A stretch of DNA of 64,000 bases, from NCBI GenBank assembly GCA_035771175.1, contig CM069603.1, forward strand, positions 24,528,286 to 24,592,285, read 5' to 3'. Position 1 is the first letter of the stretch. Every line of letters starts with the position of its first letter. Under the pieces are notes generated by a model that ran no database searches, was not told where the DNA came from, and saw only the letters and a list, made by a program, of their open reading frames with translations. This document shows, piece by piece, positions 32,946 through 44,002 of this stretch. This DNA comes from Paratinospora sagittata (taxonomy: Eukaryota > Streptophyta > Magnoliopsida > Ranunculales > Menispermaceae). The translations under genes were made by a program, and so were the position numbers.

Positions 32946-33183
32946 TTTTGCATATCTACACAACATAAAATATTTTTGACTTTGGTATCCATGCTTGTTT
33001 GGGTCCATGCATGTTAGCATCAGTAAGAACAAAATTTTCAATCCATGCATATTTTCTTTTCTTTCTACGTAAGACATTGCATCTGAGTATTGTATGACCT
33101 TCCCTATGACATTTGTTGCATTTTGGTCTTTTGGTCAGTACGGTGTCGTATTCCTTTTGTTTAGACCCATGAGTGTAACCTTG

Positions 33184-33936
33184 TCAAGTCTTGTCGAATG
33201 CACATTTTTGTGATCCTAACATCATGTCAAATATCTTTTGACCATTTGTGAATTTAATCATTGTCCAGTGCAAGTCTTCCTTTTCTTTTCTAATAGTTTC
33301 ATTTTCATTTTTCAGTTTTCGAACAACTTTCTTAAGTTGTTCATTATCTAGAGACAGTCCGTCTAGCTCTTCTTGTTTGAATTCAATTTCCTCAAGAGCT
33401 TCTTCAAGACTATGCTTAAGTTTTTCATTCTTCCTAATCTCTTTGCTAAGTTTTGACTTAAGCTCTTGAATATAAATGTTGAACTGATGCGATTTGTCAA
33501 TAGGTTCAGTTTTTACCTCTGTGCTTGTCATTAAGCATAATGCAGACGTGTGATCTGAATCCACTTCATCTTCACTTGAGCTTGAATCATCCCATGTGGC
33601 TTTGAGAACTTTCTTGTCTTTTCTGTAAAAGCTGGTGTTCTTTTTATATTTTATGGGGCATTCACTCCTAATATGACCTGGTTTGTTACAACCGTAACAT
33701 ATTAACTCTACAAGTTTAGACTCGGGTTTCTTTCCTTTGTGAAACCTTGAGTAAGAGTTATTCTTACTCTTTCTCCTAAGTAACTTATTGAACTTTCTGG
33801 ATAACATAGCCATGTCATCTTCTGAGTCTGAATCATTTTCAGAATCAGTTTCAGCATTGAGGGCAATTGATTTCTTTTTTTTTTCCTCAATCTTGACCGG
33901 ACACATTGTCTCTTTTAGCTTCATTTCATGAACCAT
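33184..33936 (-). pseudogene. B1 gag C-terminal part: CCHC knuckle and coiled coil
   Basis: Open 250-codon stretch with a lysine-rich start, an acidic run (DSENDSDSEDD), then zinc knuckle CYGCNKPGHIRSEC near 33659-33700, a serine/acid stretch and a long coiled coil (KLKHSLEEALEEIEFKQEEL). A second knuckle, CNKCHREGHTILRC, follows at about 33079-33120 in a shifted frame. The A gag has neither knuckle. Knuckles bind element RNA in this family. Confidence 0.85.
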
Positions 33937-34573
33937 GAATGAACTACATAGTTCATCAAAAGTGTATTCAGCCAGATTTTTGGCTTCTTCTATGCTGTGG
34001 CCTTAGGTCCCATGCTCTGGGTAGACCTCTTAAAAATTTTCTAACAGTTTCTTCTTGGTCATAGATTTTTCCTAGGTTTTTCATCTCATTGATGTTTGTT
34101 GTAAACCGAGCAATAGCTTTAGCTATCGAATCAGTTTCTTTCATCCTAAAGGTTTCATATTTTTTAACTAACAGTTGGAGCTTTGCCTATTTAACTTTCA
34201 AAGTCCCTTCGTGGGTGACCTCTAACTTGTTCCAGATCTCCTTAGCGGCTTCACACGCACTAACTCTATTGAACTTTTCGACTGATAAACTGCAAAACAA
34301 AATGTTTACAGCTTGGTTATTCAATAATTCTCTTTTCTTTTCTTTAGCACTTTATTCATCTATATCCTTTGGGACAGTAGCACCATCAACTATTTTAGTA
34401 GGCGTTGGACAGTCATGTGTCACAACATCCCACATCTCTAGATCTTGGGCTTTAAGGTAATACCTAATCTTAGTTTTTCAGTGTGAATAGTTTTTTTCCT
34501 TGAACAGTGGTGGTCAGTTGGTAGAGTTTCCTTCACCTGAGAGATAAGTGCTTCTTTCGTTTTGTCCTGCCAT
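33937..34573 (-). pseudogene. B1 gag N-terminal part, broken
   Basis: It starts MAGQNERS at 34573, about 40 bp inside the primer site. Recognisable: LKAQDLEMWDVV, AVNILFCSLS, EIWNKLEVTHEGT and AKAIARFTTNINEMKNLGK, the copia/UBN2 gag pattern. Several stops and a frameshift near 34000 break it. It matches B2 at 46072-46700. Confidence 0.82.
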
Positions 34574-34612
34574 AATCAATCAAAGATGGGTAAATACTTT
34601 GATGGTTAACCT

Positions 34613-34624
34613 GCTCTGATACCA
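34613..34624 (-). other. B1 primer-binding site (initiator tRNA-Met)
   Basis: Minus-strand TGGTATCAGAGC, two bases from the LTR end at 34627; the same sequence and spacing as in A1 and B2. Confidence 0.93.
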
Positions 34625-34626
34625 AT

Positions 34627-36566
34627 TGTTGGCCCAGATGTGTCCAAGAGAAGGGGGTGAATTGGACACTTAGCAGATTTTAACCTTTCTTTTAATTGTG
34701 AATGAAAGCAGATTAAACAAAGTATAACAATGAGATACAGTAAATGTAAATAGGACAATGAAAACAAGATTTATAGTGGTTCGGCCGTGCCTACATGCAC
34801 TACCTAACCTCCTCAGTTAGGATTTGTTCAAACGCCACTATGAACCTTCTTATGGGCGAAGATCAAACCGGAACACTTTCTCAACTTACGGGTGTGAGAA
34901 CTACTGTTTCTCAGATTACGGGTGTGAGTGAACCATTTCTCTAGTTACAGGTGAGAGAGAGCCTATTCTCAACTTACTGGTATGAGAAGACCGTTTACAA
35001 CTTTGAGCAACACTTGCTCTAACTCAGTGACTTACCCGTCACTACAATCTGATTACAGAATGAGATATGATTCTCTTTACTCAAAATCAAAGTGATACTT
35101 ACAACGCTTTGGATTAAACCTTCTGGTGCAACAGATTCAGCGGAGTATGTATGATGAAGTTTATGCTGAAAACAGGTTCAAATAACTTTTGTCTTCGTTA
35201 ATGGGTTTTTGAAATAATGAAGAAGAAGATCGATTAACCCAGAAGACTTGAAGTTTTTCTTTCAAAAAATCGTAAGATCAAGCACAAGTGAAATAAGACT
35301 AACTTTCAAAAAGTGTTTTGGCACAAAAGAAAACTGTCAATACGTTTTGAATGAATATCAGTTTCGTATTTCATTAGTTAGTTTTTTTGGTCTGAGGCAG
35401 CATGTATATATAGGAATAACAAAGGCACAATGGACTTGGTAATTTTGGCGCTCTAAGTTATTTCAAATATAACGTTAACATTCTTTTCAGAAATGGATCG
35501 ATTCATCTTAATGCATATTACGGCGACAAAGTTTTAGAACGTTTTAAAAAGTTCTGAAAAGTTGTACGATTCTGAAATGTATTGAAAAGTATTCGTACTT
35601 TTCTAAAAAAGGTTAACAGAAATGGCAGTAATGTCAGAACAACAAAAATATCTTTTCTGTCGTTTTGTTCCTTTGAGGGCGCGCATAGAACATCAGCGTC
35701 CTACTGAACAATGAAGTGAGGGCGCTACTAAATACTAAGCGTCCTGACTTATTTTGACAATTAAACGACTTAAAGCATGAGGGCGCTACCGTGCAGTAAG
35801 CGTTCTACTTTGTTTTAAAAATGCAAAACATATGAGGGCGCTACTCAAGAGCAAGCGTCCTGAACAGTTAAAACAATTTTAAGCGCGCTGACGGACAATA
35901 AGCCTCCCGAAAGTTATTTAAGTTGATTCTAAAGATGAGGGCGCTCCTACACAAGTAGCGTCACGATAATTCATTCAACTTATAACTTATCAGTGCCCTC
36001 AAAGATAAAAAGATCTTTTAGCAAGCTGAAACTAAGTCAGCGTCCTGACATTCTCAGAGGTTGATAAAAGAAATGTCACTACTAACAAGTAAGTGTCCTT
36101 ATTAATCAGTTCAATTCAACCTTGAGCGTCCTAACATTTTATCAGCGTCCTAACTTATCAAGTCCAGGAGGGCGCTGCTAAAACATTAGCGTCCTGAAAG
36201 ACTTTATAAAAGTGGTTTTTTATTTCTCGATTAAACACGATAAAACATAAAGTAACTGGATTAAATCAAACATGGAACCAATCGATTAAAACATGTAGGT
36301 ATGCATATTGCTAAATAAGATGGCATAAAGGTCCTACAACCTATCATAATCTAATCATACAAATAAACATCTTCAAACGATCATGGTCTTCAAAAAGATC
36401 TTTTGATTCGTTCGCCATACATTATTGAATCTTTGATACCTTCAAGTACGATTAGATATGCCATATGTGCAGTAATATTATGAACAAAATGTAGTTTAGT
36501 AATCATCAAAATCTTTCATAATAGGGACATATTCTTATAAGGGACATGAGGATAATTGGTTCAACA
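34627..36566 (-). mobile_element. B1 5' LTR (1940 bp)
   Basis: In + coordinates TGTTGGCCC to GGTTCAACA. It carries stem-loop sequence about 34770-34800 (inner GGC/GCC), TTCTCA-type hairpins about 34870-35000, TATA (minus CTATATATACATG) near 35402-35412, and an AGCGTCCT/GAGGGCGCT array about 35670-36200. Beyond 36566 is A2 ORF2. Confidence 0.92.
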
Positions 36567-39295
36567 AAAGGTACCCCAGTCTCATCAATCAATTCTATTT
36601 GAATTTGGTCGATAAACCCGACTTGAATTCACAAAACAATCTCTAGTAAAGGGAAAATCTGTTGAGATTTCTCCCAGATTCTTTTCTGAAGCATTTTCCT
36701 TGCTAAGTGACGAAAATGCTCAGATACTTTCATTCACCAAAAATAAAGTCCAGTATCTAGGCTATAAAAACCTTTATGCTCTCAATCTTATTTCAAAGAA
36801 AAAGGACCACTCAAGTGTCGATAAGAAACTCACAAATCATTCTTTTGAACTTATTCCCAGAATAATCCACAACATTGTTACCCACATCATTCAGCCTAAA
36901 ACCTGCAGCAGGGGTTGTGTGAATGAATTAGACTTATTCTTAATCTGGGGCATTCTGGAAAAGAAGAAAGTGAATCTCGCACACATTCTCATGCATGTAA
37001 TGAATATAGTGGTTAATAGAGGAGGTCTGCCGCTTGGTATGTACCTCACCACTCTGTCCGAGAGATGTGGTATTGATTTCAATGGAGAAAGCTTCAAGGA
37101 GACCAGCAGATACAATTACATTGGTCAAACCACTGTGAAATTGATGAGATACACTTATGTCCCTACATTGGACAAATGGCTTCCAATGTTAGAAGTTCCA
37201 CTTGAGGGAGAATCTAGTGGAAAAGATGAAATAAGAGAAGAAGATGTCTCAGCAATGGAGAAAGAGGGTGTCCAAGCTTCGACTGCTCAAGAAGAACAAG
37301 TTGTGCAAGAGAAAGTTTCTCCCACAGCTAACATTATGCATGTTTTAATTGATGATGTGGAAATTGAACATGCAGAGCAAGTTGTTTATGCTAAAGAACA
37401 TCTAATGGAAGAGGTGATCCAGAGTGCTCAGGCCGTTGCTAAAGAACATCTGCATGAGTCAGAAACTGCTGGTGAAATCTTAGAAGATTTCACCAGAGAA
37501 AGAGTCAGTGAGGACTCAGATAAAACCATCTCCAAACCACCATTTGTATTTGATATTCCCTTGTTATGGAATCCCAAGACTCGAAAAAGACAGAGTCTGA
37601 TGGTGAACAATGTCAAGATTCAAAGGGCTATGATCTGGCTATCATACCCTATTAGGGAGATGACATGAATGAAAAAGTTGTTGAAGAGGATCATGTTGAA
37701 GATTTTCATGAGGCCAATGCTGAGTTCCAACAAGAAGATGAAATGGAAAATATTCATGGGCAAAGCTCATCTGATCAAAAGTCGCCTTCCTATCCATCTA
37801 CAAGTAGGCCAAATGATGAATTCTTCAGAGAGGAAGATTTTCTGAGGGTAGTGAAAGAAGATCAAGTTTTTTTCATGTCTCAGCTAATGACTCGTTTAGA
37901 ACAGAATCAAGTTCAGCGGAAAAATGAGACATTGCCAGAGATTCGAGAATATGTGAAATCTCAAGAGAGAATTGAGATTAATGAGGTAAAAGAATTCAAT
38001 TCTCACATGATCAAAGAAACTGCATTGCTCGAGAAAATAACACATCAAATGGAGACACAAATTAAGTGTCATGCAGTCCTTGCCTTCATCAATCTCCACT
38101 TCATCATCAAATGAGGATTTTATAAAGAACATTCAAGAGAACATGCAACGGATTGTGACATTCATTAAAGCTTTTGTTACCATTGTTCCCCTGAGATTGG
38201 CAGCCTCTCGACAATCTCCTGTCGAACCTCAAGTTCCTCAAAGTCACACAATGCCAGCTACACGAAGTAGTGCTGCAAGTGGCTTAACTAAAGAAGCTTT
38301 GAAGAAGATTCTTGAAGAAATGCAGAGCTGAAGAGGTAAAATGGTTGAATCCTCTAAAGATAAGTCAATTTCTGAAACTCTGCAATCAGTTTTGGATGCT
38401 ATCTTGGATCAAGTAACGAGTAAGACAACGCTTGATCCGGTGCTGTAGGCCATCTCTAGTCTAAAAGAGAATCTAGACACTACAAAACCAGCACAACTAG
38501 AGGATGATAGACTAACCAAGATTCTCGACTTGGTTACTCATGCTTTTGAAAAACTACAAAACTTGAAAAATAAGATGCCTTTCCTTGCCTCAACCATTAT
38601 GGATCTGTCTTGTGCTGTCATCATAGCTGCAGATCGAGTAGAAAGAGTAGTAGGCTTCTTTGAAGACCTCTTCAGGCAAAGAAAGAAAACTACATTTTAC
38701 TATGTTTTATATTGCCTCTAGCATGAAGCGTTTTACAATGCACTTTCATCTGTTAAAGAAGAAGGGTGTCAAAGTTCCACTTGTACCACGAGCTCCAGCC
38801 TTCACACGCCCTCAAGGACCTAAGGAGTCTGGCAGACTTCGTGGCATATTAGAATGTGAAGATGAAGAAGAATCTGATGAAGAGTCGTTACACAGAATCA
38901 GTCGAAGAGTGTCTCCACCCCTAGATCCCTCATCAGAGACCTTTCCTGATCCTAAACACAAAGCGACCAATCAAGCCAGAATTTAAAGGTCATACACTTT
39001 CTCCTGATTTTGCTCAAGGTCTTGCAGAACCGAAAGATAAAGGCTTCAAACCCAGTTCACATCTTGATCTATTTAAATTTGGTGTTTCCAAGCATGCTCA
39101 AGAAAAAATTCATTGAAAAATCTAGGAAGGGTATTGTAATTGATTAATCTGTTAGTAGTGTGAGACAGCACACGTTGTTCTTCAAGGCCACGACCACCAA
39201 GGAAACCCAAGGAATCTGAACCTAGTTCTAGTAGATCCAAGAAGGATGAGGAGGCCGAAAGAAAATGGAAAGGGAAGGGTCCCAGTACGAGTTAA
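36567..39295 (+). pseudogene. A2 element: ORF2, 5' truncated
   Basis: Plus-strand A-family ORF2, beginning about 120 codons in, where B1 cut it. Main open stretch 36700-37668 (322 codons): helical domain with VDKKLTNHSFELIPRIIHN and LFLIWGILEKKKV, GGLPLGMYLTTLSE, then the acidic region with VEIEHAEQVVYAKE. The frame shifts near 37660; the next stretch (37665-38114) holds the coiled coil (LEQNQVQRKNETLPEIREYV). Further breaks lie at 38100, 38330-38450 and 38700; 38530-38986 holds the second helical segment. It ends with TAA at 39293. A1 is the better guide to the intact protein. Confidence 0.75.
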
Positions 39296-39589
39296 GCCTA
39301 CCTTCTTTTTGCTATTTTCAAAAAGGGGTGAAGAGAATGAAGATATTAAGTCTAAGTTAGCTCAAGTGAAGGGAAGCTACATGTAAGGGGGAGTTTTATC
39401 TAAGTTATTATATTCATTCTTGTTCGTATATTGTTCTATTTGCAACTCATCTTGTAAATCTTTATGATTGAAATCAGATAGAACTAACATATCTGCAGTT
39501 ACTATTCTAAATTCGTTATGTGTTTGAGTACATGAGTATATTTATCTGCATAATCTATGAGTATTTGAAATCATAAAAAAGGGGGACAT
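39296..39589 (+). other. A2 3' untranslated region and polypurine tract
   Basis: Non-coding. The purine tract AAAAAAGGGGGACAT at 39574-39589 precedes the LTR. A second purine run (AAGGGGGAG) lies near 39385-39393, as in A1 and B elements. Confidence 0.8.
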
Positions 39590-41510
39590 TGTTATTTTAA
39601 TGAACCCCGTGACATGAATGTTTTGATGATTCCAAATATCTCCTCTCTGTGTATTTAATGATCTTGTCAAGTGTTTCGGATTTATCAAGAATCAAGATTA
39701 AGGAACTGAGCTTACAAGTCTAGTGATCATCTCAAGTAAAGTTCCAAGTCTGTCAGTACTTAGAATGTAAAGTCTATCGATCAACTTACTCTCAGCAAGA
39801 TCTTATCTTTTGCATATTGTGATCGAAACATTCTAATCGTACATTGATTTCTAAAGTATTTGATTCAATCCAGAAACATTATGTTTTATTGAGCTTTAAT
39901 CAAGAAATCAAAAACTATTTTTATAAAATCTTTCAGGACGCTAATGTTTTAGCAGCGCCCTCCTAGACATAATAAGTCAGGACACTGATACAATATTAAG
40001 ATGCTCAGGGTTGAATTGAACTGATTAGTAAGGACGCTTACTTGTAAGTAGCAACCTTTCCTTTATCAATCATTGAGAATGTCAGGACGCTAACTTATTT
40101 TCAGCTTGTTGGAAGTTTTTTATGCTTTTAATTGATTTCTATCTTTGAGGACACTTATAGTTATAAGCTGAATAAACTATCAGGACGCTACTTGTGTAGG
40201 AGCACCCTCATATTTAGAATAAACTTAATAACCCTCAGGACGCGTACTGTCTTTCAGCGTACTCAACATTGTTTTAAAACTATTTTTAAATTTTAGGACG
40301 CTAACTCTTGAGTAGCGCCCTTGTGGGTTTAGTGTTTTAAAGAAAAGTACGACGCTAACTGTGAAGTAGCGCCCTCATGTTTTAAGTCGTTTAATTGTCA
40401 AAGAAAGTCAGGATGCTTACGATTCAGTAGTGCCCTCACTTCATTGTTCAGAACGACGCTGATGCTCTATGAGCGCCTTCAAAAGAACAAAACTATAGAA
40501 ATGATATTTTTGTTGTTTTGACATGTACATTCCTATCAGCCACCTATTTTAGAACAACTTTTTGTACAAAATCATTTTTTGTATTTGTAAGAGATATTCT
40601 CTAATTCACGAACCACGTCTTCTAAAACATTCCTTATTCGTGTATCTGGAGAAAATCAGAATTTTCATGAAATGTGCAGTTGTCATTTTCGTGATATATT
40701 CTATCTATTGTGAGTAAACGTTCATGTTTAAAATTCAAATTCAAACGAATAGCTTCATCTCTACAAGTCTACAAATACAAGCACTTAACAAACTGTTAAG
40801 ACACAGAAAATTCTCTAAGCCAAACACTTTTCGAAAGTTAGTCGAATTTTCATTTGATTCAAAAAGCTTAAGTTATTCCAGTTTCAAAGCATTTTATTTG
40901 AATCCTTAGTTATTCAAAAGATTTTCATACTGTGCTAACATTCTATCTTTATCTGAAAATCTATTTGAAAGTTTGAACTGTTTTCACTCAAATTGTTCAA
41001 CACTGTTTTAACTTATATCATTCTTGTTGAATGAGAAATTTGAGAGATAGTTCATAGGATACAATTCTACTCAATTTCATATCTTGTATATTGTATCAAG
41101 GTTGTAACAATAGTTAGATAAACTTCTGAGTTGATATTTTTATATTCAACAAGGTCAGGTCTTCTCACATCCGGAAGTTGAGAAACAGTTGTTCTCACAC
41201 CCATAAGTTGAGAAAGGTTAGGTTGGTCTCAAGCCTTTAAGTTGAGCAGTGTGACGGTTGTTCTCACACCCACAAGTTCAGAAAAGGTGTAACAGTTTGA
41301 TTCTCACCCGTAAGAGAATCCCTTAGCGATAAGGTTCAAAATCCTAACTGAGGAGGTTAGGTAGTGCACGTAGGAAAGTAGCCGAACCACTATAAATCGA
41401 TTGTGCACATTTGCTTAATTTTCGCACCTTAATTTTTGCCATTGTAATTAAATTTTTGAATTGTCTAAGTGTCCAATTCACTCCCTTTCTTGGACATATC
41501 TGGGCCAACA
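39590..41510 (+). mobile_element. A2 3' LTR (1921 bp)
   Basis: TGTTATTTTAATG to GGGCCAACA. Motif array about 39935-40480, leader hairpins about 41160-41330, stem-loop about 41365-41395. Right flank TACAC (41511-41515); the left partner was lost with the 5' half of A2. Confidence 0.9.
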
Positions 41511-42154
41511 TACACAACTTCATATCATACGCCTATATCTCTTGGAAAAAAAATTGCCTATACTCATGATTATCATCTTTTAGCATTCTCTTTTCATGAA
41601 TTCCTAACTTTGACGCATGCTCTTTATCTTACATCATAAAAGCATCAAATTCTTGAATATTTGATTTCTAATGATTGCATACGCCTCAAAATCATTTTTC
41701 ATTAGAATCAAACAATCTAGGTTATGCTTTAATTGAAATTATTTGCCTAGTATATGAAAATGAATGTGTGCTATTGCTTGAATGATAACTATGAAACTTA
41801 GTATATACTCATTCTTAGGCTTTTTTCTTCATCTTATATATCTTCATATGCCTAAATTATGGAAAGTTCATGATTTTCCATTTTCACATGACATTGATGT
41901 TGTACTTAAATCTTAATTCTTGTGTGCATCAATTGCTTGTGATTTTGATATCTAATAGATGTCATGTACTTCAAAATTACATATTTTGCATCCTATTAGA
42001 ATCATGATAGCTAGGCTATGGTTCATTTTGAAATATTTTGCCTATGCTATAAGTATGCTTGTGCTTGATTGTTTACAAATTTTGAAGCATATTTTGTGTT
42101 AGGGTTCGATTGACTATCAAAATTATGTTTATGCCAAACACTAGGATAATTGGT
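41511..42154. other. Unassigned AT-rich stretch
   Basis: About 640 bp with repeated GCCTA-type words, no long open frame and no clear LTR boundary. At its right edge (42146-42159) a 14-bp copy of the B LTR end (GGATAATTGGTTCA) sits directly before the B3 LTR tail. Confidence 0.5.
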
Positions 42155-42279
42155 TCAAGTAAGATTAGATATGACACATGAGCAGTAATATCATGAACAG
42201 AATGTAGTTTTGTAATCATCAAAATCTTTCACAATAGGGACATATTCTCGTAAGGGACATGAGGATAATTGGTTCAACA
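42155..42279 (-). mobile_element. B3 3' LTR tail (about 125 bp)
   Basis: It matches the outer end of B LTRs (GTAAGATTAGATATG..GGTTCAACA), ending at 42279 and followed by the minus-strand polypurine sequence of B3. Only the U3 end survives. Confidence 0.75.
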
Positions 42280-42617
42280 CTCTCCCCCTTTTGAAACATC
42301 AAAAAAAGGGTGTGCCTAGGACAGAGGTGACGATCACGGATCAAGATATCCTAGACCAACAAATATGTCATTAGCTGGTTAAGTCGAGGCATCGTCCTCT
42401 GCTGGGGTGGTACCAGCATTTAAAGCAGGTATAACAGCGGTAGCAACAGATGAGGTAGCAGAGGTGAAGCCGAAGTGGACAACTAAATCACGGCCTGGAG
42501 ATGGTAGAGAGATGGATAATTAATTAATCACATGGCAAGTTTGGAAAGTCAAACATGCCCAATTCTCGCCTTATATGTGAAAATTGATCTTTAGCCAAAG
42601 GCTTAGTAAAGATATCA
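42280..42617 (-). other. B3 3' untranslated region
   Basis: Non-coding stretch between the B3 LTR tail and its RNase H. On the minus strand a purine-rich run (GGGGGAGAG) abuts the LTR. Confidence 0.6.
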
Positions 42618-42985
42618 GCTAATTGATCTTTAGTTCCAATATGGATCAATTTCACATCTCCACGTTGCACATGATCTCAAAGAAAATGATGTCGAATTTC
42701 AATATGTTTCGTTCGAGAGTGCATTACAAGATTTTTGGAAATATTTATAGTGCTTGTATTATCACAATAAATATCCGCACATGGAATATTTATATTGATA
42801 ATCTGAAAGTTGTTGCTTAAGATATAACACTTGAAAACAACAACTTCCGGCTGCAACGTATTCAACCTCTGTTGTGGATAATGCCACTGAATTATGTTTC
42901 TTGCTAAACCAAGAAATGAGTGAATCGCCCATGAAGTGGCAAAATCCCAAGGTATTTTTTTCGATCTGTTAAACTTCAAACGGAG
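42618..42985 (-). pseudogene. B3 RNase H, copia
   Basis: Minus-strand remnant with WDFATSWAIHSFLG and CDNTSTINISKNLVMHSRTKHIEIRHHFL, the conserved copia RNase H end. A frameshift lies near 42800-42900. The protein is clearly diverged from B1 and B2, so B3 is another lineage or an older copy. Confidence 0.85.
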
Positions 42986-43065
42986 TTGGAATCAACAAAG
43001 CTCTTGAGATCAAAAGAAGTTCCTTTAGCGTACCAGATATCCATATCTTGTGTGCCACTTATGTA

Positions 43066-43830
43066 TCAAAATATTCGTTTAACACACTTTAGAGAAGACT
43101 CTTTAGGATCAGAATGAAATCTAGCACATAGACAAACGCCAAACATAATATCAAGTCTGCTTGCCGTTAGATACAATAAACTTCCTATCATTCCTCGATA
43201 TAGCTTGGGGTCAACTAGTTTGCCTTTTTCATTCTTATCCATTTTGATGGATGAATTGCAAGGAGTATCAATAGTTTTCAAATTCTAGAATTTGAACTTT
43301 TTAATCATGTCCCTTGCATACTTCGATTGGTTTAAGACTGTTCCATTTTTCGTTTGCTTAATTTGTAAACCAAGGAAGTAGTTTAATTCTCCCATCATGC
43401 CCATTTCAAACTCACTTGCCATGATAGAGGAGAACTCATCACACAAGGTCTTGTTTGATGCCCCAAAGATAATGTCGTCAACATAGATTTACACTAGAAG
43501 CATATCATTACCTTTGCATTTAATGAATAAACTTGGATCTAGGGTTCCTTTCTTGAAGTTATGATCCAAGAAGAATGTGCTAAGCCTATCATACCACGTT
43601 TTAGGAGCCTGTTTCAAACCATAGAAAGCTTTTCTACGTCTATAAACATGATCCGGTTTGAAACTATCCTTGAAACCGGGTGGTTGCTTCACATAGACCT
43701 CTTCATATATAAATCCATTCAAGAAAGCACTTTTGACATCCATTTGATATAACATGAATCCGTTATACCAAGCATAAGCAAGTAATAATTTGATTGCTTC
43801 TAATCTTGCTACAGGAGCAAAAACTTATTC
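43066..43830 (-). pseudogene. B3 reverse transcriptase, copia
   Basis: Minus-strand RT in two open pieces (43755-43489, 43281-43066) with a decayed middle. Motifs: [46 protein letters not shown]; an in-frame stop just before [12 protein letters not shown] near 43460-43490; then KLYRGMIGSLLYLTASRLDIMFG. Catalytic YVDD is present but the chain is interrupted. Confidence 0.87.
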
Positions 43831-44002
43831 ATAGTTAATTCCTTCTTCTTGATTGTAACCATGTGTTACCAATCTTGCTTTGTTTCTGACTATGATTCCT
43901 TTCTCATCTTTCTTGTTCCTAAACACCCATTTGGTTCCAATCAAACTTTGGTGTTCCGGTTTAGGTACAAGATCCCATACTTTGTTTCTAGTGAAGTGTC
44001 CC
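43831..44002 (-). pseudogene. B3 RT N-terminal lead-in, cut by B2
   Basis: Minus-strand HFTRNKVWDLVPKP, GTKWVFRNKKDEKG and [14 protein letters not shown], the start of copia RT. The B2 5' LTR interrupts it at 44003. Confidence 0.8.

Larger units (their letters stand above)
22565..36566 (-). mobile_element. B1: copia-type gag-pol retrotransposon, nested
   Basis: Minus-strand element. Sense order: 5' LTR 36566-34627, primer site, gag, protease, integrase, RT, RNase H, polypurine tract, truncated 3' LTR 23875-22565. The RT is split by solo LTR D2 and the 3' untranslated region by D1. The order integrase before RT shows Ty1/copia. It sits in A2 ORF2 on its right. The left end is deleted, so no target duplication can be shown. 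All domains are damaged. Confidence 0.88.

Noticed and set aside
33248..33469. Plus-strand serine/phenylalanine-rich frame
   Set aside because: Antisense shadow of the coiled coil in B1 gag.
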